In this document: positions 25,446 through 34,467 of the stretch, in pieces
Layout of the letters: each line of letters starts with the position of its first letter
Numbering within the stretch: position 1 is the first letter of the stretch
NCBI RefSeq assembly: GCF_000759345.1
Contig: NZ_JPZL01000004.1
Location: 124,001 to 188,000, forward strand
Direction of reading: 5' to 3'
Length of the DNA stretch: 64,000 bases
From: Litchfieldella xinjiangensis
GTDB taxonomy: Bacteria > Pseudomonadota > Gammaproteobacteria > Pseudomonadales > Halomonadaceae
Notes under the pieces: model-generated
Databases searched by the model: none
The model's input: the letters and a program-made list of their open reading frames with translations, nothing else
What the model was told of the DNA's origin: nothing
Program-made: the position numbers and the translations under genes

Positions 25446-26930
25446 ATGTTGATCCCGCAGAAGACCCGTAAGGCCATCGCGCGCTTTTTGATTCGCTGCC
25501 TAGCGGATAGGCGCCCGGTATCGTTAGCTTCGCACGGCCCCTTGCACATCGTGGTTCCTAGGTGGGACGCCAAGCTGGGTGATGCGATAGTTTCGTCCTT
25601 CTTCTTTCGAGAGGCGCGCAAGCTGAATGCGATGGTGACCGTGTTGACGGTGGCGGAGCTTGCGCCACTACATGCACAGAGCTTCGGAGTGGACCGGGTC
25701 ATCGTCACTGATGCGAATCCTGGTACCGCACAGCTCTTTAAGGTCGCGCGACAACTTGGCCGTGTGGATGTCGTGGTCCATCTAGTCGGCAGGATTCAGC
25801 CAGTAGAGATCCTATTTCTACGTTTGCTGAGACCGGCACGGGTCTATTCTTTCGATGACGGCTTGCGGTGTGTCAACCGCAAGTTCGGCGCCACAACGGC
25901 TGCCCTCAGCTTTCCCGAACGCTTCGAGCGAGTGCTCATGGACCTGGGCGCAAGCGAAGTCGAGCGCAAGTACATTGTCCCCCACCCGCCCCGGATTTAT
26001 GGCGCCTCCGATATCCCGCAAATACTGGTAAATCCCTATGCGAGCCGTCCCGACAAGAGCCTAGCCTTTACCAAAGCGGTGTTGTTGTTGCGCGCCGTGG
26101 CCGACGCCTATCCAGACAAGTCGGTTGGGATCCTCTGCAGCCCCAGTTCCCGAACGGATGCGAACCACCTGGAAGCTGAAGTCACCCGTGAGAATGTCCG
26201 TGCCCTTCAAGACTTAGCCACGCCAGGGGACGCTGCGGGGTACATAAGCCATGCGCAGGTAGTGGTCAGTGTCGATACCGCCATAGTGCACATGGCGGTC
26301 GGTTTAGAAACTAGGCTGGTCGCCATCTACCCGGACATGGGGACTGAACACAATCCGTGGCTGCCACCGGCCTCGGCAAGAACCTTGGTAGTCTACAGTC
26401 ACCAAGACATACACCATTATCACCGTACAGGACAGAAGGACATGAACTCTTTTAAAGTCGAGGAGGTTATTGCTGGCCTGGACAAGCTGTTGGCGCCCAA
26501 TTCCGACCATGACCAATTGCTTTCGCTTCAAGCGCGAATCGTTCCAGGCTTGGGGGTGGCCTCCGAGACTCTGGCCCGTCAGCTCCCCCTCATCAGCACG
26601 GTCTTTCCCGAAATTAAAGGTTGTCATCCCGGAACGATAAATCTGGAACTTGCCCGTCCCCTGATCGTCACCAATCCTGATCACCGAACCGCTCCGCTCG
26701 CTTGGACACCGAGTGGCCGGACAAACGAGGTTTTCGATCTGGTGCGGATTGGGTTGGAGCTCGACCACAAGGAACAAATAGTGCCCGCATGGCTGTATAT
26801 CGCCCATGCCTCCCCTCATAGGCGTACCCCAACCATCCATGAGGTGATTGCTGAGCCTCTGGATCTAGCCGACGTAGCAAGCTGCCGTGTTCACCTCCAT
26901 GCAAGCGCAGTGGCGCCTACTGAGAGTTAA
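25446..26930 (+). CDS. GT9-type glycosyltransferase fused to riboflavin-kinase-like (DUF120) domain
   Basis: A 494-residue two-domain protein. Residues 30-350 follow the GT9 (heptosyltransferase) layout, with HIVVPRWDAKLGDAIVSSFF at the N-terminus and VSVDTAIVHMAVGLETRLVA as the C-terminal nucleotide-sugar segment. Residues 361-486 do not belong to GT9. ARIVPGLG, KGCHPGTINLEL (394-402) and HEVIAEPLDL (465-474) line up from memory with archaeal CTP-dependent riboflavin kinase (VVSGLGEG, EPYEGTLNLKL, IIEIIAPMKL). I infer a sugar transferase tied to a nucleotide-dependent kinase-like barrel. It converges with the GT32 operon across 25 nt and lies in the island. Confidence 0.7.
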   Translation: MLIPQKTRKAIARFLIRCLADRRPVSLASHGPLHIVVPRWDAKLGDAIVSSFFFREARKLNAMVTVLTVAELAPLHAQSFGVDRVIVTDANPGTAQLFKVARQLGRVDVVVHLVGRIQPVEILFLRLLRPARVYSFDDGLRCVNRKFGATTAALSFPERFERVLMDLGASEVERKYIVPHPPRIYGASDIPQILVNPYASRPDKSLAFTKAVLLLRAVADAYPDKSVGILCSPSSRTDANHLEAEVTRENVRALQDLATPGDAAGYISHAQVVVSVDTAIVHMAVGLETRLVAIYPDMGTEHNPWLPPASARTLVVYSHQDIHHYHRTGQKDMNSFKVEEVIAGLDKLLAPNSDHDQLLSLQARIVPGLGVASETLARQLPLISTVFPEIKGCHPGTINLELARPLIVTNPDHRTAPLAWTPSGRTNEVFDLVRIGLELDHKEQIVPAWLYIAHASPHRRTPTIHEVIAEPLDLADVASCRVHLHASAVAPTES

Positions 26931-26955
26931 GTCCTACCGAAACCCGCTTTGGTCA

Positions 26956-27762
26956 TCATTGCCTACACCATTCGATTAGTCGGTCGGTCTCATCAAGCCA
27001 GTAAGTGGGGTCAGGCTCGATGTGTAGGAACAGCTTGGCCAGCAAGGTACCTTCGGCAAGATACTCTGCAACCGATTCGACACGATTGGCCGTGCGGGTA
27101 AAGTACGTATTATAAAGCTTGATCATGGCCGCATCATCTACCAGAAAATCGGCGGGCTTTAAATCCAACCGACGCATCACATCACAACTGCTGAAGTTAT
27201 AGAGTGGACGGTAGCCGGGGTCGACGATTGCTGGCGGGATCGGCACCACTTCTCTGGCCCTTCGGGTCACGATGTCCTTGATTCCTCCTGGATTGCCCCA
27301 AGAGTGCGTACCACCAGCTAGCCCGGCGGCCAGAGCCTCGGCAAGCAAGGGGTTACCCGCCCTCGAAGCGAATAGACATTCGCTATACCAGTGCAGCTTG
27401 TTACTGAGTCCAGTTGGGAAAAGTATGCTAGTCGGATCACGAAAGAAAACAGTATCAGCGTCTACCCAGACACCGCCATGCCGGTGGACAAAGGCCATGC
27501 GAATGAAGTCACTTTTGGCAATGATCGCCTCGATGCCTTCTGCCAGCGTGAAGGCTAGGGGTTCGAACCCCCATCCCCTACACAATATATTCGAATCGAT
27601 GAATTCCGGGACTGTTCGAGGCGTCAGCAGAAGAAAATCGTCGCCTAGAGCTCTATAGATCGAAACAATAGCCAATGCAATATAAGGTGGCATCGTCTGC
27701 CCCGGAGCCGTTTCCCAAAAGCTCACATAGCGCACTTGCCTGCCTGTGCAGCCGTTCAACAC
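26956..27762 (-). CDS. GT32-type (DXD) glycosyltransferase
   Basis: A protein of about 268 residues with the sugar-binding region of capsule and Och1-like GT32 transferases: AKSDFIRMAFVHRHGGVWVD followed by AD, the DxD metal motif near residue 101. It also has WYSECLFASRAGNPLLAEAL and NFSSCDVMRRL. The start is uncertain: the GTG at 27762 overlaps the upstream gene by 7 nt, the GTG at 27735 is also possible, and an upstream ATG at 27840 would add unlikely sequence. It should transfer a sugar from a nucleotide sugar to a small or lipid acceptor. It is last in the radical SAM-PHP-PRTase operon. Confidence 0.75.
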   Translation of the reverse strand: MLNGCTGRQVRYVSFWETAPGQTMPPYIALAIVSIYRALGDDFLLLTPRTVPEFIDSNILCRGWGFEPLAFTLAEGIEAIIAKSDFIRMAFVHRHGGVWVDADTVFFRDPTSILFPTGLSNKLHWYSECLFASRAGNPLLAEALAAGLAGGTHSWGNPGGIKDIVTRRAREVVPIPPAIVDPGYRPLYNFSSCDVMRRLDLKPADFLVDDAAMIKLYNTYFTRTANRVESVAEYLAEGTLLAKLFLHIEPDPTYWLDETDRLIEWCRQ

Positions 27763-28892
27763 CGGACCGCCATGCCACCAGGGGTTAATAGGCCGGCGTC
27801 GGAGAGGTACCTTCTGAGGATTGCCAGCGACGGCGCACATTCCGCCTGCCTCAGGAAATCGTTGCTCAATGCGGACTTGTACAGGCTCAGCCAGTTCTGA
27901 ACGGGCACCTGAGGCAGGAACGCTGCGAACGCCTTTCTATTGACTTCGGAAAATACAAGACGCAGCGTGCGCAGGATCGGCCGGTAATCCGGCTCGGACA
28001 ACAGTGCGGCCAGAGCATCATCGAGCCGGTTCTTGATCACCATCATATTTAGGCGCTCCTCAACTGTAGCATCAACAAGCGCTACCCTCGGATCGATCGC
28101 CACCGGATAGATTGCCTGAAACGACTTGGCGCCGTTGAGCATGGACTCGTACAGCACCTTGTCAGCGGTAGACCCGGTCACCAGCACATCGTCACCAAAG
28201 ATTACATGTACCCCGCTCCAACGGTAGAAGTTCTCAGCAGGGATGACATGATCCTGAATCAGGTTGACGCGCTCACGCTCCTCGGTGCTCAGGCTGGCGT
28301 AGTTCTCGCATGGCGGCGCGATCCGCGGCAATTTGACATTAATAATCGTAGGCAAATCCATGTGCGCAAGCTTGAGATTGACCTCCTCGACCACGATGTC
28401 ATAGAGGACATTCGCCGTGGATGGCACGTTGCGCCAGCCGGTAGTCATCATTACTACATTGTCACCACAGGCCTTGGCAGTGCGGAACAGGCGCGACCAA
28501 CGCGATTCAGGCGCATCCAGTTGCTCGCAGATGTGCTCGATCACTAACCATGCCAAATACCGGATATCCCGCATGCTCCCATATTTGGCGCGGCTATAGA
28601 TCGCGACCAAGGGCGAGGCGTCGGTGTCGCTGTCCATGTTACGGAACGAGCCCGAATCATCCAGCGATAGGCAGTTCAAGGCGCTCCCACCGAAAACAGA
28701 GACGTACTCGGGCATGCTGATCAGGTTGCGCGCGAGCAGATCGGCGGCGAATGCGCGTAAACCCAGCTTCACATCCTCGGGACGGGGCTGCGCCAGTGCC
28801 TGGTGGTACCCCGCCAACTGGACATTGGCCGGTGCTTTTACGGTTTCGCTCCAGTGGAGCGGGAGCAGGTTGTCAGACATTGCGATGTTCAC
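27756..28892 (-). CDS. Phosphoribosyltransferase-like protein
   Basis: A 378-residue protein with a GTG start at 28892; an ATG lies 4 codons in. The one clear motif is VIFGDDVLVTGST at 230-242, which fits the PRPP-binding loop of type I phosphoribosyltransferases (four hydrophobics, two acids, then T/S-G-T/S). The flanking sequence is an alpha/beta pattern with strands at VVMMTTG and AIYPVAI. The C-terminal 100 residues are helical and unmatched. It starts 11 nt after the PHP gene. I infer an N-ribosylation or de-ribosylation step on an unknown base; it could also be a PRTase-fold regulator. Confidence 0.6.
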   Translation of the reverse strand: MNIAMSDNLLPLHWSETVKAPANVQLAGYHQALAQPRPEDVKLGLRAFAADLLARNLISMPEYVSVFGGSALNCLSLDDSGSFRNMDSDTDASPLVAIYSRAKYGSMRDIRYLAWLVIEHICEQLDAPESRWSRLFRTAKACGDNVVMMTTGWRNVPSTANVLYDIVVEEVNLKLAHMDLPTIINVKLPRIAPPCENYASLSTEERERVNLIQDHVIPAENFYRWSGVHVIFGDDVLVTGSTADKVLYESMLNGAKSFQAIYPVAIDPRVALVDATVEERLNMMVIKNRLDDALAALLSEPDYRPILRTLRLVFSEVNRKAFAAFLPQVPVQNWLSLYKSALSNDFLRQAECAPSLAILRRYLSDAGLLTPGGMAVRC

Positions 28893-28903
28893 TGTAGAAT
28901 AAC

Positions 28904-29752
28904 TTACTGATTACTTTTAACTGCAGCCGGAGCGTTCGGACTGTCCAAGGGCACATCTATTCTCCGACGGCGTTCAAAGTAGCTGATGCTCTGCAAGCCG
29001 AGCGGTTGCAGAGCATTGAGCAGATCCACAATTCCCGCACCAGCATCGCAAGGGGCGTGAGCATCGGAGCCAACGGTGAAAGCTACATTGTGTGCCATCA
29101 GTTGCGGCAACAGTGTGCGAGACGGATAGGACCACACCCCATGTATCTCTCGCCCTGACTTAGGATCTAGGCTCGATTTACGAAGGCCCGAGGCATTCAG
29201 CTCATAAGCGATGCCGTTGCGGACGAAGAGCGGCAGTAACGGCTCAAGGCGACGCAAGACGATTTCTTCGGGAACACCACGCAGCAAGGTGTCTGCGTGT
29301 CCCACGGCATCGAACAAACCACTTTCCAGCAGTGCCTCTAGATGCGCGAAGTAAAGATCAAGGAACGCATGACCGGCCAGGCGTGGTAGCTCCCATACTT
29401 TTACCAACCTATTGCCTGGCACCTCGACGTAGTGAATAGAGCCGATGGCGAAGTCCAACTCGTAGCGAGCCAGAAGGTCACGATTATAGGCGTCGGAACC
29501 CGGCATGTAGTCGAACTCCAGGCCACGCAGTATCTTGATCTGCCCTTGATATATCTGCTGCGCTCGCTCGATGTCGGCGAAGTAATGGTCAAGCTCAGAC
29601 TCCAGAAGGCGGTTATCCGAGTCCACAGGGAAAGGCGCGTGGTCGGTGATGGTTAGGACCTTCACGCCCGCTGCGACCGAAGCACGAACGAGCTCGTCGA
29701 CAGTGCCGGTTGCATGTTTCGAATAGAAAGTATGGCTATGAGAATCAATCAT
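28904..29752 (-). CDS. PHP-domain phosphoesterase (histidinol-phosphatase-like)
   Basis: A 282-residue PHP-fold metal hydrolase. Metal ligands are seen in IDSHSHTFYS (H5, H7), TITDHAPF, LRGLEFDY, GSIHYVE, VGHADTL and VGSDAHAP. It resembles the HisK histinol-phosphatase type (about 270 residues), but no other histidine-biosynthesis gene is near. It overlaps the radical SAM gene by 4 nt (ATGA) and precedes the PRTase-like gene, so it probably removes a phosphate from an intermediate of the same pathway. Confidence 0.8.
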   Translation of the reverse strand: MIDSHSHTFYSKHATGTVDELVRASVAAGVKVLTITDHAPFPVDSDNRLLESELDHYFADIERAQQIYQGQIKILRGLEFDYMPGSDAYNRDLLARYELDFAIGSIHYVEVPGNRLVKVWELPRLAGHAFLDLYFAHLEALLESGLFDAVGHADTLLRGVPEEIVLRRLEPLLPLFVRNGIAYELNASGLRKSSLDPKSGREIHGVWSYPSRTLLPQLMAHNVAFTVGSDAHAPCDAGAGIVDLLNALQPLGLQSISYFERRRRIDVPLDSPNAPAAVKSNQ

Positions 29753-30777
29753 GCAGGCACCAATTGCTCAAGCAGACCGTCGTGTATCGAAAGTTCTTTA
29801 ACGAGCCAATAAGGATTGTTTGCCTTCGCCACGATAGATTGTACTAGCTCCACGTTGTCGAGCCGATCCAGTAGCTCGGTTAGCGGCTGCGTGTAAAGCG
29901 CTCTCACCAATGGAGTTTCCCTCACATGGGAGGCTAGATGTTCCCAACGAACGGAATCGAAATGAATGTTACCCAAACGCTGGTTCTCAATCCCGTACAA
30001 GTAGACGTCCCCGTTGGGCTTTACTGTTAAATCCATTCCATTAGCTAGCGGCGCCTGGTTCAGGCTGCCGAAGGTGAAGCGTTTATTGACCTTGTACTCG
30101 GTGGCCTTGATATAATCATAAAGATTCAAGTACCCCCTCGGCGTACTTGGAGCAGGGTGCACGAGGTTCTTGTAATCGACACCATAGCTTTCTTCACCAA
30201 TGATTAATATATCTTCAAGGGTGCTCCGCGGCTCGATGACCGCGAGGATCCCCCAACGAGCCAGCTCGGATACTAGGTAATTGCGCGTGAACTCCCGGTC
30301 TGTATCGATTGAGCGGAACGAAAAGCTCAGCCCGGCTGGGCGGAATTCCTTTAGATAATTCAGGCTGAAGCCGTGAGCACGCCACTTCACTTGCTCGATG
30401 TGGTGGCTGTCCGCACTCAGGCGGATATTGCAAATGTCGTTATTGTCCAGCACGATCTGGTTCGTTGTTTCGTAGAACTCAGCCATCTTGTCGTGGGGGA
30501 AAAAACCGCTAGTAATAAATTCGAAGCTCTTTCCACCATTAGAGAGCCCTAGAATCTCGTGAAAAACTTTAGCGTTATTGAGCGGCTCGCCTTCCCCACT
30601 GATCGAGATCCGCTTCACGTCAGGTGCATTGATTAGGGCGGCCAGATTATCCCGCGCGAGCGTTGACAGCTTCATGCTCACACCTGTTTTATGCTTGTCT
30701 GCATACATACAGAATGTGCAACCAACACCGCAGATCTGGGTAATGTCAATGTAGAGCAGATGCCCCTGAAGTTCCAT
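29749..30777 (-). CDS. Radical SAM protein
   Basis: A 342-residue radical SAM enzyme. C16-x3-C20-x2-C23 in DITQICGVGCTFCMYADK binds the 4Fe-4S cluster, ISISGEGEPLNN is the GGE-type SAM contact, and TVKPNGDVYLYGIENQRLGNI is the C-terminal strand typical of MoaA-like proteins, without a cysteine-rich SPASM tail. It is first in an operon with PHP, PRTase-like and GT32 genes. Its substrate is unknown; the company suggests a carbon-skeleton or ring rearrangement of a nucleotide-derived or small-molecule substrate. Confidence 0.82.
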   Translation of the reverse strand: MELQGHLLYIDITQICGVGCTFCMYADKHKTGVSMKLSTLARDNLAALINAPDVKRISISGEGEPLNNAKVFHEILGLSNGGKSFEFITSGFFPHDKMAEFYETTNQIVLDNNDICNIRLSADSHHIEQVKWRAHGFSLNYLKEFRPAGLSFSFRSIDTDREFTRNYLVSELARWGILAVIEPRSTLEDILIIGEESYGVDYKNLVHPAPSTPRGYLNLYDYIKATEYKVNKRFTFGSLNQAPLANGMDLTVKPNGDVYLYGIENQRLGNIHFDSVRWEHLASHVRETPLVRALYTQPLTELLDRLDNVELVQSIVAKANNPYWLVKELSIHDGLLEQLVPA

Positions 30778-30924
30778 TCTCAGCGTCTCTTCATAGTTTA
30801 TCGCCGCTTTAGAAGCGATAGTATTTAACCACTAACACCACGTAAAAATTACGCATCATGTAAGAAGAGGATATCGGCAAGGAATGCTAATACTTTAATG
30901 TCCGCTAAAAGGACAAGTGCAGTG

Positions 30925-31870
30925 GCACGGAGGTTTCTGAGGTAAAGCATGTGCGCGGCTGGTGATCGAGACGCCCAGTTCATGAAGTTGCTGGCGGAAA
31001 GGGCCTTGGACAGTGCCGCGCTCAAGGAGAGCGCGTCGGAAAAGTGATGACGCCTGAAGCGAAGCGGCGTGAGGTGAAGAACCTCGTGACAGACGGCTGG
31101 CTCAGCCAAGGAGGTGCTCCACCGCACGCCGGTTTCAGGGGCCTGGCCAGATTCTATGGCTCGATACCGAGACTTGCCGCGTGACGATGCTGCCGCTTCG
31201 GTCACGCCTGCGAGCCTTGGCGATCTGCTATCCTCGCTACGGCTACTTGCTGCTGCACGCACTGTTAGGACAGGAGGGCTTGGTGATCAATCGCAAGTGC
31301 ACCTACCGACTGTATTGCGAGTAGGGTCTTCAAGTTTGGACCCGACGGCGCAAGCGGTTGATCGGACCAAGGTTCTGATGGCATTGCCGGACCGCCCCAA
31401 CCTGCGCTGGTCGATGGACTTCGTGTAGGGCCAACTGGCCTCGGGCCGTCGGTTTCGCGTGCTGAACCTCATGGACACCTTCAGCGGAGAGTGTGTCGGG
31501 CAATTGGTGGATACTTTCATTTCTGGCCGTCGTCCCGGATCTTGGATGAGATCGCGCAGCAGCGCTCACAGCCAGCCTCGATTGTTTGCGATATCGGGCC
31601 GGAGCTGACCAGCAAGGCCATGTTCTTCTGGATGCGTGAGCACAAGGTGAGCTGGCATCCAGCCGGGTAAGCCGACGCAGAATGCGTTCATCGAGCGCTT
31701 CACGGCAAGTTCCGAGGCGGGTGTCTTAATCAGCAGTGGTTCTTGAGCCTGGCGGATACACGACACGAAATCGCACAATGAAGAACCTACTACAACCATG
31801 TCAGACCGCACAGCTCGCTGGGCTACTTGCCACCCGTGGCTTATGCCGGGCAGTGCGCATGAAGCAGAGG
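30925..31870 (+). pseudogene. IS3-family (orfA/orfB) remnant
   Basis: The region is broken into many frames but still shows the tail of OrfA (LLAERALDSAALKE) and pieces of OrfB: FWMREHKVSWHPAG, CLNQQWFLSLADTRHEIAQ and YYNHVRPHSSLGYLPPVAY. The last is the conserved C-terminus of the IS407/IS511-type integrase core. Frameshifts and stops run through it. It bounds the radical SAM cassette on its right side. Confidence 0.75.
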
Positions 31871-32144
31871 TTTCTGATTGCGGTCCTAAACCAGAGGGAA
31901 GGTCACTTCATCTAACGACACCGAATTTAACTCTGCCTGTAAAACACTAACCAAGTATGCTTTCATTGTCTGTTTCAGACAGAGAACTCACTTCTCTGTC
32001 GAGAACCGACAATAGTACAATTAAATACAATATACTTGAACAATAACGGTTGCCAAAGTCTCTCCTGCGAATAATATAGCAAGTCAACACGGCAGGCTAC
32101 ACTGCTGCGTAAACGATCTCGCGCACCCTAAACAGGCATGAATT

Positions 32145-32675
32145 ATGACTATGGAAACTATGTTATCCCTACCTGAAATTTTTTTGAAAGACCCAGAAGC
32201 AGCAGCCCCCTGGATTGACGACCTGGCGAAGAAGTTGGAGAAGGAATTGGCTAAGGTACAGCAGGACGATGCCCTTTTTCTTAGCCACTCCAACGATTTC
32301 GGCGAGATTGGCATTGGTTCCTACGAGCCTAGCAGTATCAAGGGATGGCGCTTGTATTTCGATAACCCTATGGGAAGGGTGGACTATTCTGGATGGAGTG
32401 AGACTGGAGCGCTGATTGCCTACCTGGATTCCTCAGTAAGCGCAGAGGAACTTCTTTCGTATGCAGCCAATTACAGAGACTACAATAGCCTTACAGAAGA
32501 CGATAAGGCTCACGAGAGAGCCTGTAACCAGGCAAGACTGGCCATGCGTGATATGGATGGACCCTACTATTTAAAAACAGATGGAGAATTTGAACTTGGG
32601 TCAAATAACTCGTGCTTATCAGAATGCCGAGAAGCCATTATTAGCGCCATTTTGATAGAAGCGGAGGGGTATTGA
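32145..32675 (+). CDS. Hypothetical protein
   Basis: A 176-residue acidic, cytoplasmic-looking protein with no signal peptide or membrane helix. It is rich in E, D and Y, with a helical N-terminus (WIDDLAKKLEKELAKVQQD) and a C-terminal KTDGEFELGSNN region. I do not recognise a family. Base composition is more AT-rich than in the metabolic operons, as expected for a transferred gene. Several ATGs near 32133-32160 make the start uncertain and the ribosome site is weak. Confidence 0.55.
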   Translation: MTMETMLSLPEIFLKDPEAAAPWIDDLAKKLEKELAKVQQDDALFLSHSNDFGEIGIGSYEPSSIKGWRLYFDNPMGRVDYSGWSETGALIAYLDSSVSAEELLSYAANYRDYNSLTEDDKAHERACNQARLAMRDMDGPYYLKTDGEFELGSNNSCLSECREAIISAILIEAEGY

Positions 32676-33121
32676 TCCACCACCCCCAAGACAGAAGCTA
32701 TCCCCCATCCATAGAAACGCTGAGCAGGCACCGTGTTTAGCTTGCTTCTATACGCTCATGCCATTGAGCGTTGGCCCCGGAAACTTATCCCCTCCTTCGA
32801 TAGTTGGGCGATTTAGTCGCCCAACACGAACGAACGCAGGCCCCCTCGCTTCACACCATAGGTCGTTGCACAGGGATGGAAAGCAATGGGTAGTAAAAGA
32901 CTTACCGTGGCCGTCCAAGTTCAAAGCGCCATTAACCCCACCTTGTAGGACGTCTTCAGTACCCAATTAATGCCATGAACATTGGCATCAGAAGCGTCTG
33001 ACATTCGTCACGCTACGATGACGAAATACCGTGGCCACCCCCTCTTCCGGTACCTGCTCTAACAGCCAAGCATAATGGGTAGGGCCTTTAGTAAATACAG
33101 CCAAGTTAAGGCGATATCCCT
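32676..33121. other. 446-bp stretch without a supported gene
   Basis: Short overlapping frames on both strands at 32748-32970 have no ribosome site and no recognisable motif. Nothing else was seen. Confidence 0.4.
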
Positions 33122-33445
33122 TTATGCCCTGCACGACAATAAATAACACGATGGAGCTGGCCGGGTATTCGCTGACCGGCTGATAGCTGGAAAATCGAAG
33201 TTAAGTCCCTTATGCACTCCTAGCGCAGCCAATTGCGTATCCATGCGCAACAAGCGCTCCCAACCAAATTTCGAAGGCGATAGGCCTTGCGATCCATGCC
33301 TTGCGTGGGCATCGGGATTGAGCTCGTAAGGCAGCCATTCAAGCTCAACCTCGTGTTTCATACGGAGCTACTGCTGCACCGCCTTCTGCAGACGGGCTAC
33401 GCCCAGATAATACCACGGACAAATAAAATCCGACGTAATAGACTT
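33122..33445 (-). pseudogene. Decayed FrnE/DsbA-like oxidoreductase duplicate
   Basis: Directly after the intact gene at 33445, a second copy of the family reads ITSDFICPWYYLGVARLQKA, then an in-frame TAG, then MKHEVELEWLPYELNPDAHA, and runs out near SRSANTR. It lacks the usual first few codons and about half the C-terminus. The redox CxxC is CPWY, so the second cysteine is lost. It is a dead tandem paralogue. Confidence 0.7.
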
Positions 33446-34071
33446 TAATGGGCTTTGGCATCGTCCATGTCCTTTTTACGTGCTTCATCAAGCAGCGCCT
33501 TGAGCAGCACCTCCTTGGATTGCACCCCAGCGAATCGCTGTTGGCCAATGACTATCGTCGGCACCGAATCGACCTTCTCATCCGATGCGGCCTTAAGTTC
33601 CCTCTCGTGGCGATTGCGGTAACTTCGCTGTTCAAGCGCTTGCCGGAACCTACTCGTATGAAGACCAAGCTCCTCGGCCAGGTTCGTCAGAATCGCGATA
33701 TCACCGATATCCTGCTCTTCCTGAAAGAATGCCCTGAGCACACGATCGTTGTACTCGTTCCCCAGGTCGTGATCACGGGCGAACTGGTAGCCCTCCCAAG
33801 CTAGATCCGTGCGGGGCTGGGGTGATACGGAGGGAAGCTTGATCTTTACGCCGTAGTGATCCGCCAAGGGGTAGACCGACCTAGGCCAGACCGCCTGTAA
33901 GTAGGGGTCTTCTGGCCGTAACGTCGGCGTCGGGTAGGGTCGGAGTTCGAAGGGCAGCCAATCGACATCCACCTCCAGCCCCGACTCGCGAATGGCTTCT
34001 AGAAGCGGGCTTTCCGCGATCATGCAAAATGGACAAACAAAATCCGACCAGACTTTTACCTCAACGCTCAC
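33445..34071 (-). CDS. DsbA family (FrnE-like) thiol oxidoreductase
   Basis: A 208-residue cytosolic DsbA-like protein without a signal peptide. C13-P-F-C16 in WSDFVCPFC is the redox centre, VDSVPTIVIGQQRFAG carries the cis-proline, and VDWLPFELRPYP follows the family pattern. Length matches the FrnE/2-hydroxychromene-isomerase-like group. It likely acts in cytoplasmic disulfide exchange or as a glutathione-dependent isomerase. It sits alone in the island beside a broken duplicate. Confidence 0.82.
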   Translation of the reverse strand: MSVEVKVWSDFVCPFCMIAESPLLEAIRESGLEVDVDWLPFELRPYPTPTLRPEDPYLQAVWPRSVYPLADHYGVKIKLPSVSPQPRTDLAWEGYQFARDHDLGNEYNDRVLRAFFQEEQDIGDIAILTNLAEELGLHTSRFRQALEQRSYRNRHERELKAASDEKVDSVPTIVIGQQRFAGVQSKEVLLKALLDEARKKDMDDAKAH

Positions 34072-34467
34072 ATTCCCCCCTTATCTATAGCGGCTTTGAC
34101 TCATCCGAGCTTAACCCCGTAGTCTCACCAGCCGGCCAGCCTCTGCCGCTCTGATTTTTACTGCTCTTGCTACTTAGGGTATGCCATCGGTTGCAGGCGC
34201 GCGACATCAGCGATGAATATCTCTCTTCGGCTCGACAATAAAAGGCATGCCCATGATAACCAGGGCTTAGCGTGATGTGGCATCCAACCGGTTTAGGTAT
34301 GATGGGTGGATGATGCTAGGTAAACCACAGGGGGATCTTGGCTTGCCTTTAGGCTGAGTAAAACTGTCTAGCTCATGTCATTTCCCTGCAGTACACGAGA
34401 GGGCCCATCCATACCTGAACAACTCGTCCCGGTATATAGGCCGGAGCCCCCCCTATAGCAGCTGAAG
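34072..34467. other. 396-bp stretch without a supported gene
   Basis: No open frame with a start and ribosome site was found on either strand, and no repeat or RNA structure stood out. Confidence 0.4.

Noticed and set aside
27556-27590. tRNA T-loop-like GGGGTTCGAACCCCC
   Set aside because: It lies inside the GT32 coding frame, and I could not find an acceptor stem, D arm or anticodon arm at the right distances.
22292-30777. The idea that the HpaI remnant belongs to the PRTase cassette, as in Ter-associated modules with CitE-like aldolases
   Set aside because: The remnant is truncated and frameshifted and is separated from the cassette by IS66, GNAT and recombinase fragments, so no functional link is supported.
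32748-32970. Overlapping 70-codon frames on both strands
   Set aside because: Neither has a ribosome site or recognisable motif, and open frames on both strands point to chance.
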